Shown one piece after another: positions 1 to 9,067 of a DNA stretch of 64,000 nt. The number at the start of each line of letters is the position of its first letter. Position 1 is the stretch's first letter. The stretch lies in NCBI RefSeq assembly GCF_049846925.1, contig NZ_JBNCMT010000028.1, forward strand, positions 10,558 through 74,557. The letters are read 5' to 3'. The notes under the pieces are model-generated. The model ran no database searches. It was not told the DNA's origin and saw nothing but the letters and a program-made list of their open reading frames with translations. The stretch is from Brevibacillus_H sp049846925. GTDB lineage: Bacteria > Bacillota > Bacilli > Brevibacillales > Brevibacillaceae. The position numbers and the translations under genes are program-made.

Positions 1-663
1 GTAAAAATCATGAATCGGATCGCCCCAGTCAAATCGGTTAAAATCAATCGCACCTACGTATTCTTTCTCTTTCACAATCAAATTCCCGACATGAAAGTCA
101 TCATGTTGAAAAGTATTGGGACGGGCCTTCATCAAAGGTGATGCAGATTCAATAAAATCGAGAATGTTGCTGTCATTTTTCAAACGAATACCGCAATTCT
201 GGTAAGCAGCAGCATATTTCTGATGTTTTTGCGAAGCCCGCATATTCCAGGGCTGAATTGCCGGGGGAGCGGAGAGCCTGTGCATTTTTGCGAGTTCCTG
301 ACCTGCCGTGAATCCAATTGCATACTGTTCATCCTCCGAATAGGCTGGCAACATTTCACTCGCATCATTTCCATCGAGATAGGAAAATAAAACATAACAA
401 AGATGCTGATCTTCAAGTGTCCCGCTATCAACGGGAATGGATGCTTTTACGTGGTGGGATTGAAGCTCACGCAAAATAGCGCACTCCGTTTGCTTTCGTT
501 CCCATTGATCAATTGAAGCTGTTTTGAGGATGAGACGTGATCTATTTGCAAAACTGACAAGGTATTTCTTATCTGTCGAAAATCCCTTTGTGATAGGATC
601 TATCCGAGTGGACGTTTGAAGAAAAGGAATCATGTTTCGTAAATGCTCCATTTGTTTTTTCAT
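1..663 (-). CDS. Phosphotransferase (aminoglycoside phosphotransferase/APH fold), partial
   Basis: The reading frame stays open to the left edge, so the C-terminus lies outside the window. The 221 visible codons begin at an ATG preceded by AAGGGAG. Late in the visible part are the APH-family Brenner motif, HDDFHVGNL, and the metal-binding segment AIDFNRFDWGDP, in the usual order and spacing. Family members transfer phosphate from ATP to small hydroxylated compounds such as aminoglycosides, homoserine, choline or fructosamine. The substrate cannot be told from sequence, and nothing nearby suggests antibiotic resistance. It is convergent with nothing visible and lies downstream of rpsD on the same strand, separated by a terminator. 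Confidence 0.8.
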   Translation of the reverse strand, partial: MKKQMEHLRNMIPFLQTSTRIDPITKGFSTDKKYLVSFANRSRLILKTASIDQWERKQTECAILRELQSHHVKASIPVDSGTLEDQHLCYVLFSYLDGNDASEMLPAYSEDEQYAIGFTAGQELAKMHRLSAPPAIQPWNMRASQKHQKYAAAYQNCGIRLKNDSNILDFIESASPLMKARPNTFQHDDFHVGNLIVKEKEYVGAIDFNRFDWGDPIHDFY

Positions 664-709
664 CTCCCTTCAAAAAAGCAAAGCAAACCCTGGCAAACTA
701 AAAAGAAAA

Positions 710-735
710 AGACATCTGCTGGTTGGCAGATGTCT
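710..735 (-). terminator. Rho-independent terminator of rpsD
   Basis: Perfect 10-bp stem (AGACATCTGC / GCAGATGTCT) with a 6-base loop. On the minus strand it is followed by a T-rich run (TTTTTCTTTTT), directly after the rpsD stop codon. Confidence 0.9.
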
Positions 736-751
736 TGATTGTAGCAAATGA

Positions 752-1348
752 TTAACGGCTGTAGAACTCAACGATAAGAACTTCGTTGATTTCAGCAGGC
801 ATTTCTTCACGATCAGGCAAGCGAGTGAAAGTACCTTCAAGCGCTGCATCGTTGAAAGTGAGGTAGTTTGGAAGGTAGTTGCGAGCTTCCACAGATTCTT
901 TCACGAGGGAAAGGTTGCGGGATTTTTCACGCAAGGAGATCACATCACCTGGTTGTACGCGGTAAGAAGGAATGTCTACACGCTTACCGTTTACGAGGAA
1001 GTGACCATGGTTAACCAATTGACGAGCAGCTGGGCGAGTTGGAGCGAAGCCCAAGCGGTATACTACGTTATCCAAACGGGATTCGAGCAATTTCATGAAG
1101 TTTTCGCCCAATACGCCTTGCATTTTGGATGCTTGGTCGAACGTACGGCGGAATTGTTTTTCGTTAACTCCGAACATATGACGAAGTTTTTGTTTTTCTT
1201 GCAACTGAACACCGTATTCGCTCAATTTGCGACGGCTTTGTCCATGTTGTCCCGGTGGGAAGTTGCGTTTAATGTCTTTTCCAGTACCGTCCAAAGAGAT
1301 ACCGAGACGGCGTGCCAATTTGTGGCGAGGTCCTGTGTAACGTGCCAT
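752..1348 (-). CDS. rpsD: 30S ribosomal protein S4
   Basis: Full-length S4 (198 aa), a primary 16S rRNA-binding protein of the small subunit. It starts MARYTGPRHKLARRLG and contains the S4 RNA-binding domain around residues 90-150 (RLDNVVYRLGFAPTRPAARQ, then the NGKRVDIPSYRVQPGD region). It ends in the conserved EVLIVEFYSR. The start ATG follows AAAGGAGACTGAATTACAC. It is monocistronic here, with its own terminator and a long 5' leader, as in Bacillus subtilis, where S4 represses its own synthesis through the leader. Confidence 0.98.
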   Translation of the reverse strand: MARYTGPRHKLARRLGISLDGTGKDIKRNFPPGQHGQSRRKLSEYGVQLQEKQKLRHMFGVNEKQFRRTFDQASKMQGVLGENFMKLLESRLDNVVYRLGFAPTRPAARQLVNHGHFLVNGKRVDIPSYRVQPGDVISLREKSRNLSLVKESVEARNYLPNYLTFNDAALEGTFTRLPDREEMPAEINEVLIVEFYSR

Positions 1349-1555
1349 GTGTAATTCAGTCTCCTTTAATTTGGGATTCGCAGGTGTTTACTTCCGAAAG
1401 ACCAGTCTCATCTTTACCTACACGAACTTCGGACGGTAGCGTTTCCGCATCGTGCTCCATCGTAGAGTGTAATCAGCCGCAACTCTACAAGGGTGGGACT
1501 AAGAAGGTTAATCTTTCGTTTTTACCTACAATCAATGCTACCCTGCACACATACA
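1349..1555 (-). promoter_or_regulatory. Long rpsD leader, probable S4-binding autoregulatory region
   Basis: About 200 nt lie between the predicted transcription start and the rpsD ATG. The leader has several potential stems (for example around 1430-1500) and no reading frame of its own. S4 autoregulation through such leaders is established in Bacillus. That this leader binds S4 is inferred from position and length; the fold was not computed. Confidence 0.55.
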
Positions 1556-1561
1556 TTCAAT

Positions 1562-1589
1562 ATTATAATTCGGAGACTATGAAAGTCAA
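1562..1589 (-). promoter_or_regulatory. SigA promoter of rpsD
   Basis: On the minus strand: -35 TTGACT (1584-1589), 16-base spacer, -10 TATAAT (1562-1567). Strong match, correctly placed for the rpsD leader. Confidence 0.8.
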
Positions 1590-1606
1590 GAGAAAATTGG
1601 GCGATG

Positions 1607-3868
1607 CTATTGCGGGAATCTGGATTCTACAAGCTCTCTTCTTTTCTCCAGGAAGTTGTAGAAGGAGACAGCAGCATCTGCTCTGGATACTTTGGTCTGT
1701 GGCTGGAACTGATTTTTCTCAGACGACATGATACCTAGGGCTGTAACAATCGCGATGGAGCCACGATGTTTCGAATTGGCAATATCGGTGAGTTTTGAAT
1801 CGAACAAATTGTTGTAGGAAGCGAGCTTCTTGTAGCCCAATGCACGAACTAGCATGTCAGCCAACTCTTCCTTGGTAATTTCTTCGTCCGGGTTCAATGT
1901 TCCGCTCGCTTTGTCGAGAATACCGAGGTTTACGGCCGTTTCAACTGAAGCGAAGTAACGGGAGCCTGAGGCTACGTCTGCAAAGGAAGCTTTGCGAGAA
2001 GAAAGCCATTCAGGGTAAAAACGTCCCTGATTCAATGTAATAACAAGCATATCGATCATTTCTCCACGAGTGATCTTCTTGTCAGGCATAATTTTGCCAT
2101 CCACCAGAGAAATCGCATCATATTCATACATCAGGTTTAATGCGGTTGCCGCTGGATGATTTTTCAGATCGTCTGGTACTTGACGATGCAAGACGACGGT
2201 TTTTCCGGAAGACTGACTCTTCCATTCGCCACTTACCGCATCAAATACATATGGTTGTTCGAAAGGAGTGGAAGTCATTCGATAGACCAGCTTGGCTGTC
2301 CGGTTAGGAATTTCGCCCATTTTTTCAGCCATCGGATCAGCAATTGGAGGCAGAACATAGACCAAATCTACTTCACTTTCGTTCAAATAGGCTTCCAACG
2401 CATCTTCTTTTGATTTGTGTTCAGGAAGCGCTGTTGGGTAGACTTCTTTTCCAACATTAATATAATAATGGAGAATTTCTCCAGTTTTCATATCAAAGGT
2501 TACGTTTGCATCTCCAGTTGCGGCAGGAACATCATTCACAAAACGTTTGAATCCAAAGTACAGACGGCCTTGATTCAATTGATATTTATAGTCAGGGTTC
2601 ATTTGGTTGTCAATCATGTACAGATTGGCAGCCAACGTTGGAGTGTTTTTGCGGATAAATTCCACCGCTTTGGCTTTTCCTTGCTCTTCTGTGTATTTCG
2701 GTTTTTCCTTCTGAGCAGCCGGATCGTAGTAATCGTTAGAGAAAGAAAGCACATCTCCTGTTGATGCATCCAAAGCAACGTAGGCAAAGCGTCTTTCTTT
2801 GGACGTATCGTTATTCTCAAATTGCAGATCCCATACGCCACGGCCACCACGATAGTCATTTTCGTTGTAGTTTGCACCCTTCAGCTCGTACTTGGAGAGA
2901 GAGAACAGCTTCACCGCCAGCTTGACTGCACCATCCTGATCCAGTTGTGCACCGGAGTGGAGCGGAGAAAGTGGCTTATCTGTTACTGGTTCGGGATCTT
3001 TCTCTTTTTTGAGCTCAACTAATGAAATGGACATCGGTTTTCCGTTCGTTGCGTCCAAATAGAGGTTGGAAAATGGGTTCGTGTAGGCAAGAATGGGTGA
3101 GAATTTATCGTTTTGCTGCATTCTCTCCCATGGCATGATATAGCTTAATGTGACATTGGCATTCTTGCGGAACGTTTCCAACGCTTCTTTTTGCTCAATG
3201 ATTCTTTTATTGTCTTCAAAAGTGAGCTTGTCGTTCCAGTTCAATTGGTAGCTGATGATTTGGCCGTTGCCATCGACGGAGACATCGATACTATTCTCTA
3301 AAAAAGGAATATTATCTACCATTCGGGCGAAACGGAAGTAATGCACAATCGTAGTACCAAGTGGCGGCTTTGGCGTTGGCAAGTCTTTGGTGTAAAGCTT
3401 CACAGATTCCATTTTCTGCGGTGAAACTCTAGAAATGAAGTCTTCCGCTACTTTGGTTGCATTGGTACGTGAAATTGTCGATTTCACAGGAGCAGCTTGA
3501 GTCGGGTTATAAGTTGAGTAAGAAGTCAATTCACCAGTATCCGCATGTACGGAAACGCTGATAGATGGAAAACCATAATCAGAATTGGGTGTTTTCTTTA
3601 CCCAGTTAAACGACCATTCAGGGAATGGCCTCCAGGTGTCTCCCGCTCGAAATGATGTGTTATCCAACTGATAGCCTTCTGGTATGGAAACATACTTTTT
3701 GGCTTGAGCAATGGCTTGTTCTTTTGATAGCTTCACATCACTCGGAGCAACGGCGATTGCTTTTGCTACAGGCGATGTTGAGTAAGAGCTGGCAAGTGCA
3801 GGAGTAAACGGGAAGACCAAAGATGCCGATAATACCAAAAGGCAAGAACCAGAAATGATTCGTTTCAT
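1607..3868 (-). CDS. Secreted YcdB/YcdC-repeat protein with three C-terminal SLH domains
   Basis: The start is the ATG after AAGGGGGCTTCACTT, giving 753 aa. Residues 1-26 form a signal peptide (MKRIISGSCLLVLSASLVFP ... ALA). Residues about 40-560 hold several YcdB/YcdC-type (PepSY-like) repeats, recognisable by WSFNW..., VHADTGELTSYS and VWDLQFENN ... ALDASTGDVLSFS. Residues about 575-750 are three SLH repeats (ITRGEMIDMLV, FADVASGSRYFASVETAV, VSRADAAVSFYNFLE). SLH domains bind pyruvylated secondary cell-wall polymer, so the protein is expected at the cell surface. YcdB/YcdC repeats have no settled function; PepSY domains are often thought to inhibit proteases. It is divergent from the phosphatase at 4010. 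Confidence 0.85.
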   Translation of the reverse strand: MKRIISGSCLLVLSASLVFPFTPALASSYSTSPVAKAIAVAPSDVKLSKEQAIAQAKKYVSIPEGYQLDNTSFRAGDTWRPFPEWSFNWVKKTPNSDYGFPSISVSVHADTGELTSYSTYNPTQAAPVKSTISRTNATKVAEDFISRVSPQKMESVKLYTKDLPTPKPPLGTTIVHYFRFARMVDNIPFLENSIDVSVDGNGQIISYQLNWNDKLTFEDNKRIIEQKEALETFRKNANVTLSYIMPWERMQQNDKFSPILAYTNPFSNLYLDATNGKPMSISLVELKKEKDPEPVTDKPLSPLHSGAQLDQDGAVKLAVKLFSLSKYELKGANYNENDYRGGRGVWDLQFENNDTSKERRFAYVALDASTGDVLSFSNDYYDPAAQKEKPKYTEEQGKAKAVEFIRKNTPTLAANLYMIDNQMNPDYKYQLNQGRLYFGFKRFVNDVPAATGDANVTFDMKTGEILHYYINVGKEVYPTALPEHKSKEDALEAYLNESEVDLVYVLPPIADPMAEKMGEIPNRTAKLVYRMTSTPFEQPYVFDAVSGEWKSQSSGKTVVLHRQVPDDLKNHPAATALNLMYEYDAISLVDGKIMPDKKITRGEMIDMLVITLNQGRFYPEWLSSRKASFADVASGSRYFASVETAVNLGILDKASGTLNPDEEITKEELADMLVRALGYKKLASYNNLFDSKLTDIANSKHRGSIAIVTALGIMSSEKNQFQPQTKVSRADAAVSFYNFLEKRRELVESRFPQ

Positions 3869-4009
3869 AAGTGAAGCCCCCTTCGTTGTGCTAACTATCA
3901 AATATGACGAAGCAAATGAAGCTTTGTTTCAAAGTGTAGCAAGAAATTTCTATTTCCTTTATAATAGGAATTGAGGAATGGTTCTGAAAGAGGTCGAAAG
4001 GGGCAACAA

Positions 4010-4603
4010 ATGGACACAATCCTTTATTTCATTCGACACGGCGAGACTGAATGGAACAAGCTCCGCCGCATTCAAGGGCATAGCGATATTGATCTGAATG
4101 CACTTGGTACTGCCCAAGCAGAGAAACTTGCTGCTCATCTGGCTAACCATCCGTTTGCTGCCGTTTATTCTAGCGATCTCAAACGAGCTCATACGACAGC
4201 ACAAAAAATCGTGCAACAGACAGGAAGACCACTTCCGCACCAGACATTCCAGGAGCTGCGGGAACGTTGTTACGGCGAATGGGAAGGTCTAACTTATGAA
4301 GAAATTCGTGCAAAATTTACGGAACCTGTTTCCGATGAAAAGGTATATGGGATTGAAGCATTTGAAGCCATGCAGATCCGAGCAAATGAATGTTTAACAA
4401 AGCTGGCACAAAAACATCCTAATGAAATGATTGCAGTCGTTAGTCACGGTGGGTTGATTAACGCTTTCTTGCATTATGTGACTGGTGGCGAACAAGGAAC
4501 GGGTATTACTCGGATAGATAATACAAGTGTCTCTGTTTTTCGTTTTCAAACCAATTCGTGGGAAGTACTACATGTGAATGACACTACTCATTTGATTGAA
4601 TGA
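4010..4603 (+). CDS. Histidine phosphatase superfamily protein (CobC/PhoE-like)
   Basis: Starts at the ATG after AAAGGGG (197 aa). The catalytic RHGETEWN motif is at residues about 8-15, with a second conserved segment, YSSDLKRAHTTAQ, the ELRERCYGEWEGLTYEEI region, and the late VVSHGGLINAFL that carries the second catalytic histidine. This arrangement is typical of the phosphoglycerate-mutase-like phosphatases (alpha-ribazole phosphatase, PhoE/YhfR). No cobalamin genes are nearby, so a broad-specificity phosphatase is more likely than CobC proper. It lies 42 bp upstream of the diguanylate cyclase gene. Confidence 0.85.
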   Translation: MDTILYFIRHGETEWNKLRRIQGHSDIDLNALGTAQAEKLAAHLANHPFAAVYSSDLKRAHTTAQKIVQQTGRPLPHQTFQELRERCYGEWEGLTYEEIRAKFTEPVSDEKVYGIEAFEAMQIRANECLTKLAQKHPNEMIAVVSHGGLINAFLHYVTGGEQGTGITRIDNTSVSVFRFQTNSWEVLHVNDTTHLIE

Positions 4604-4645
4604 GCGATCACGATCTATTACATCAGAAAGAGAAGAGGGAGTTTT

Positions 4646-6904
4646 GTGGCGACCAATAGGCAGATGTTGGGGAAGTTAGAGACTGTTTTCATGTATATGG
4701 CCCACTTTTTTTTATCCTCATGGCCAGTAGATCGCCCGGGAATCCTTTTTTTGACTGATGCTGAAGGGACACTCTTGAAGTTGTTCCCGTTGCAAGGAGG
4801 ACAAGCTTGGTCGCCTGCTTCCATTGAAGGCAGTTTGGCAAGCGCAACGAATCCTTTTGTACTTCAGACCATTGAGACGGGTGAAATTACCGTTCGGGAA
4901 GATAAAGAGGTAGTAGAAGCACGTACCTGGGGTATCATCCCGTTAAAGGAACGAGATGGCAAGCTGCGTGCAACAATTGGTTTGGTAGTACCTAGTGATG
5001 TCATTGATTTTGATATGTACTCCTACACGAAAGGCTTGCTTCCACTGATTTACATGGGGTATGACGCTTACATTCAACATGCAGCCAGTGAAATCGTAAT
5101 GAATGCCAACAAGCACGAACGAGCCAAATTCGTAGTGAAAAGTGTCATTGACCAGATCAATGGTATTGTCAATAAAGGCATATGCTATGCTGTTCGCCTG
5201 GATGAGGAAGGAAAACTGGTTCCTCAGGATAAGGTCGCAACCCAAATGAATCAAACAACAAGAGAGCGCATAGCAGAAGTGATTCGCCGGTTTCCACAAG
5301 AACGTATTACGCCTGCAACCCTGGATGACAGCAAACTCATTGTCTATCCCATTTACTGTGAAGACAGGCCGCTCGTTGCTATTTTTTTGCATGTGATAGA
5401 GCCTTCTTCTGAAATTTTTTATGACGAACGGGACATCGCTTTTCTCCAGGAAGTCGGTGAGAAGGTTAGTTACGCTATCTATCGAGCGACGATTTCGGAT
5501 GATATCAAACTGGAAGCGACCAAAAAAGATTTGCTATACGAGTTGACCAAAAAGATTCAGGCTTCTATAGATGTGAATGACGTTCTTGCTGAAATCATTA
5601 AAAGTATCAAGCAATTGTATTCGTACTTTGAAGTTGATCTTTACTTGACGGTTGATACGAACACTTCTTTGCCTGTCAAACAGCTTTCTTTTCAGCCAGG
5701 TGAGAATGAATTCAGCAGCAGAGCCTATCTGGAAGGAAAGCTTGTGGTAGGCAAGCAACAGATGGCTGAGCGCATGGTTACGGTTGTGGCAGCACCATTG
5801 CTTGGCAAACAAGGGATCTATGGTGTGTTGGAGCTGACAGCGAGAGATATGGTTAGCATCACGGCAAACGAGACCGATTATATCTCCATCTTGGCTGAGA
5901 CGGCAGGTACAGCATTCGAAAATGCACAGCTTTATCAGCAATCCCGCAATCTGATTCGGGAGCTTCGTCTGATTAATGAGATGGCACAGCAATTAAATCG
6001 AAGCTTGAATCTGGAAGACATCCTTCAATTTGTTACCAATATGCTCTTACAAACGTTCGAAGCAGAGTATTGTGCGATTATCCAGAAAAAACTGGATGAA
6101 AATTCGTTGACTGTCATTTCATCGTCTGACAAGACACATATCGGTAAACTGGTTAATTCGTCTGAAAGGCCAATTGCCGATATTTTGAGCGATAAGCAGG
6201 CAGTCATTCTGGCTCACTCGAGTACGGACACTATGCCGTTCTCACTCGTTTCGTTTGCTTCCTTCATGGGGGTGCCTCTCCTGCGAGAGTCTGAAGTGAC
6301 GGGCATTCTGATGGTTGCTGATTCCAGGCGACATTATTTCAGCTTTGATGACTTCAAGCTGTTAGAAATTTTTGCCCAGCATACCAGCCTGGCGATTACG
6401 AATGCCATGCTCCATAACGAAGTGGAGAGAATGGTCATTACGGATAACCTGACCGGTTTGTTTGCTCGCCGGTACTTGAACGAAAAAGTCAAATATTCAC
6501 TGGATCGGGATGGGTTTGGCTCTCTGATTTTGATCGATATCGACTTCTTCAAAAAAGTAAACGATACCTACGGACATCAGGTGGGCGATGAAGTCCTGAT
6601 ACAGGTGTCATCCCTCATCAAGCAAAGTATCCGTGATTCCGATATTGCAGCTCGCTGGGGCGGTGAAGAACTGGCTGTATACTTGCCAAAGGTTGACTTC
6701 CACTCAGCCATGAACATAGCGGACAGAATTCGGATGCTTGTGGAGCGGGAAACCAATCCAAGCGTGACGATTTCCGTGGGAGTAGCCAAATGGGAGAAGA
6801 AGACGTCAGCCGATATGAGTGTTGAGACACTGTTCAACCTCGCGGACGTCGCCTTGTACGAAGCCAAAAACAGCGGAAGAAATCGTGTGGTATTGGCAAA
6901 ATAG
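4646..6904 (+). CDS. dgcP: Multi-GAF diguanylate cyclase, DgcP (YtrP)-like
   Basis: 752 aa. The N-terminal 590 residues contain several GAF-type sensor modules. The last about 150 residues are a GGDEF domain (DNLTGLFARRYLNEKV; LILIDIDFFKKVNDTYGHQVGD; active site GGEEL). The product-inhibition I-site RxxD (RDSD) sits five residues before GGEEL, so feedback inhibition by c-di-GMP is expected. The gene is soluble-looking, with no clear transmembrane segment. Start is GTG after GAGGGAG at a rather short distance; an ATG six codons later is possible. Nearness to rpsD and refZ matches dgcP of B. subtilis (579 aa), but this protein is longer. Confidence 0.85.
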   Translation: MATNRQMLGKLETVFMYMAHFFLSSWPVDRPGILFLTDAEGTLLKLFPLQGGQAWSPASIEGSLASATNPFVLQTIETGEITVREDKEVVEARTWGIIPLKERDGKLRATIGLVVPSDVIDFDMYSYTKGLLPLIYMGYDAYIQHAASEIVMNANKHERAKFVVKSVIDQINGIVNKGICYAVRLDEEGKLVPQDKVATQMNQTTRERIAEVIRRFPQERITPATLDDSKLIVYPIYCEDRPLVAIFLHVIEPSSEIFYDERDIAFLQEVGEKVSYAIYRATISDDIKLEATKKDLLYELTKKIQASIDVNDVLAEIIKSIKQLYSYFEVDLYLTVDTNTSLPVKQLSFQPGENEFSSRAYLEGKLVVGKQQMAERMVTVVAAPLLGKQGIYGVLELTARDMVSITANETDYISILAETAGTAFENAQLYQQSRNLIRELRLINEMAQQLNRSLNLEDILQFVTNMLLQTFEAEYCAIIQKKLDENSLTVISSSDKTHIGKLVNSSERPIADILSDKQAVILAHSSTDTMPFSLVSFASFMGVPLLRESEVTGILMVADSRRHYFSFDDFKLLEIFAQHTSLAITNAMLHNEVERMVITDNLTGLFARRYLNEKVKYSLDRDGFGSLILIDIDFFKKVNDTYGHQVGDEVLIQVSSLIKQSIRDSDIAARWGGEELAVYLPKVDFHSAMNIADRIRMLVERETNPSVTISVGVAKWEKKTSADMSVETLFNLADVALYEAKNSGRNRVVLAK

Positions 6905-6931
6905 GTTGATAAAAGAAAGAAATGCAGCGAG

Positions 6932-6968
6932 AAGCCAAGGCTCTGAAGGAAGAGCTTTGGCTTTTTCT
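6932..6968 (+). terminator. Rho-independent terminator after the diguanylate cyclase gene
   Basis: A 13-bp stem with one G-U pair (AAGCCAAGGCTCT / AGAGCTTTGGCTT) and a 6-base loop, followed by TTTTTCTTTG. Confidence 0.85.
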
Positions 6969-7034
6969 TTGTTTAACTAAATACTTTCGGTATGGTAGAC
7001 TTTAGAAAATGATCCGTTTGAGGGAGGAACTGAT

Positions 7035-8039
7035 ATGAGCCTGTATTCTAACGATGAAACAATCCGCAAGACGGATGAGATTGCACGAGGAGTATACCAG
7101 ATTGAGATTCCAACCCCTTTTTCTGTTGGTCCAGTGAATGTCTACCTGATTGAAGGTGAGAAATTAACACTGGTGGATGTGGGGCCGCTCATACCTGAAT
7201 CATGGAATGCACTTGTGGAGGGAGTCAATCGGATTGGTTTTCAAATGCGAGATATAGAGCAAATTATTCTTACTCACCACCACGTCGATCATTGTGGGCT
7301 ATTAGAGAAGGCACGCATGGAAACAGGAGCCAAAACCTATGCTCATCCGCTTGCCGTGCCGTATGTCGAATTGGACCCCGGGTTTATGGTTTTTCACGAT
7401 CAGTTTTTCCTGACCCACTACAGACAGAGTGGCGTTCCTGAATCGATGCTGTCTGTGATCCAGAAATTCCATAAGCTGATGCTTACTTTTTCAGAGCAAA
7501 GCCAGATTGATGGGCTCTTGAAGCATCAGGAGCAGGTTCCCGGCTTGCCAGAATGGAGGGTTTTTTACACTCCAGGTCATTCGCAAAGTCATCTTTCTTT
7601 ATATCGGGAAGCCGACAGAGTGATGGTTGCTGGTGATCATATTATCAAGCACATCTCTTCCAACGCCTTCATCGAGCCACCGCGAAATCAAACACAAGAC
7701 CGTCCGCTTACGCTCGTTCAGTATCGGACGGCATTGCAAATGTGTGCTGACATGGACATCGATTTAATTTTATCGGGCCATGGGGAAGTCGTGACTAACC
7801 ATCGGGAACTGATTTCTACCCGTTTACAAAAGAACTGGGAACGATCCGACATTTTGAAAGGGTTTTTGCGAGATGGAGCCAAAACCGCTTTCGAGTTGAC
7901 CATGCTATTGTTCCCGACGCTTTACAAAAAGGAGCTGCCGCTCACGCTATCTGAAACACTAGGGCATCTGGATCTGTTGCGAATCCTGCATCAGGTCGAC
8001 GTCAGTGAGAAGAATGGAATATTAACCTATTCGTTATAG
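7035..8039 (+). CDS. MBL-fold metallohydrolase
   Basis: 334 aa, ATG after GAGGGAGGAACTGAT. The metallo-beta-lactamase zinc motif appears as LTHHHVDHCG (residues about 79-88), followed by the later metal ligands in TPGHSQSH and VAGDHI, and a terminal LSGHGE. The C-terminal 70 residues form a winged-helix-like extension (TAFELTMLLFP ... ETLGHLDLL) seen in YflN/glyoxalase-II-like hydrolases and LACTB2-type proteins. Substrate unknown; a thioester, lactone or RNA substrate are all known for relatives. It is probably its own transcription unit between a terminator and the lipoprotein gene. Confidence 0.85.
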   Translation: MSLYSNDETIRKTDEIARGVYQIEIPTPFSVGPVNVYLIEGEKLTLVDVGPLIPESWNALVEGVNRIGFQMRDIEQIILTHHHVDHCGLLEKARMETGAKTYAHPLAVPYVELDPGFMVFHDQFFLTHYRQSGVPESMLSVIQKFHKLMLTFSEQSQIDGLLKHQEQVPGLPEWRVFYTPGHSQSHLSLYREADRVMVAGDHIIKHISSNAFIEPPRNQTQDRPLTLVQYRTALQMCADMDIDLILSGHGEVVTNHRELISTRLQKNWERSDILKGFLRDGAKTAFELTMLLFPTLYKKELPLTLSETLGHLDLLRILHQVDVSEKNGILTYSL

Positions 8040-8118
8040 CCTTTAGAATAGTTGCCTCCTTCCTCGGAAACCCTACTAAAGGAAGTTCTACATAGAAGAG
8101 GAAAAGGAGGGAATCGCA

Positions 8119-9012
8119 ATGATACCGATACGGAGAGGCTTATTGTCTGCTCTTATCCTGTCTTTGCTCGTCAGTATGACTGGATGCAATGCAAATGAGA
8201 ATAAAGCAGATGCCAGTGTGAAGTACAACGCCATTCGGGATCAATTTCTTGCGCAGAGTGCATATTCATTCTACGGGCGTACCAAGTTGGTCACAGGTAG
8301 TACAACCAACAGCAATCTTGTCAATTATTCTGGAGTTGTACAGGGAAAAGACGTGTACCTTGATCTGCGATTATCAAATCCTGCAGAGAAGAGTGCAACC
8401 ATGATGTCTCTCGTATCAAGAGGGCCCGAGTTATTTGTAAAGTCAAGCAAGCAAAGTGATTGGTCCCCGGTTGCAGGTCAGGATTTCTCGGTTCGGCAGG
8501 AATTTGAAAACTGGAATCCGATCGCAAACGTATATCAGATGGATCAGTTGAAGGCAAGAGTGTTGCCGTTGCGAGACGGCAATAGAGAAGACGACTTCGG
8601 GGCAGTTCGAGTTTTGCTGGACTCGAACAAATTAAAGAATTGGTTGCGGGAACAGGTGCGTAGTCAACAGAGGTCACAAACTCTGGGGATACAATCTAAT
8701 GGGATGCGGACTACAGCCATTCATACACCTAAGCTGAAAATGATGCTGAGTTTGGATGAAGGAATAGGCAGACAGGGAACGGCAACCATTCAGGCAAATC
8801 AATCAAATAGTGAACTCGACAACATGATCGATAATATGGAGCTCGAAGCTGAGTATACCATTCATTACGATCGGAAAAATCTGCTCCCGACCAAGTTAAC
8901 CATGGCAATTCGTTCGCAGTATGTACACGGAAACCAAAATGTTGTTGAACACTCTGAGATAGAGACCTTTATTCGAGACTATGGTACAAAGGCTCGGATT
9001 CCGTCTCCTTAA
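8119..9012 (+). CDS. Predicted lipoprotein, function unknown
   Basis: 297 aa, ATG after AAAAGGAGGGAATCGCA. The N-terminus is a lipoprotein signal (RRGLLSALILSLLVSMTGC) with Cys at about residue 23. The mature part is hydrophilic, alternating strands and charged turns, with no family I recognise; the pattern resembles LolA/LppX-like or DUF-type extracytoplasmic lipoproteins, but that is weak. It is followed by a hairpin shared with the convergent gene. Confidence 0.75.
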   Translation: MIPIRRGLLSALILSLLVSMTGCNANENKADASVKYNAIRDQFLAQSAYSFYGRTKLVTGSTTNSNLVNYSGVVQGKDVYLDLRLSNPAEKSATMMSLVSRGPELFVKSSKQSDWSPVAGQDFSVRQEFENWNPIANVYQMDQLKARVLPLRDGNREDDFGAVRVLLDSNKLKNWLREQVRSQQRSQTLGIQSNGMRTTAIHTPKLKMMLSLDEGIGRQGTATIQANQSNSELDNMIDNMELEAEYTIHYDRKNLLPTKLTMAIRSQYVHGNQNVVEHSEIETFIRDYGTKARIPSP

Positions 9013-9029
9013 GTAAATCCATTCAAAAA

Positions 9030-9067
9030 GAAAGAGCGTTCCCTAAAAAGAAGGGCGGCGCTCTTTC
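9030..9067. terminator. Hairpin between convergent genes
   Basis: Stem GAAAGAGCG (9030-9038) with CGCTCTTTC (9059-9067). It overlaps the last codons of the minus-strand phosphatase gene and follows the lipoprotein gene. T-run is short on both strands. Confidence 0.5.

Noticed and set aside
953..1354. Plus-strand open frame opposite rpsD
   Set aside because: Antisense shadow of rpsD; no start signals.
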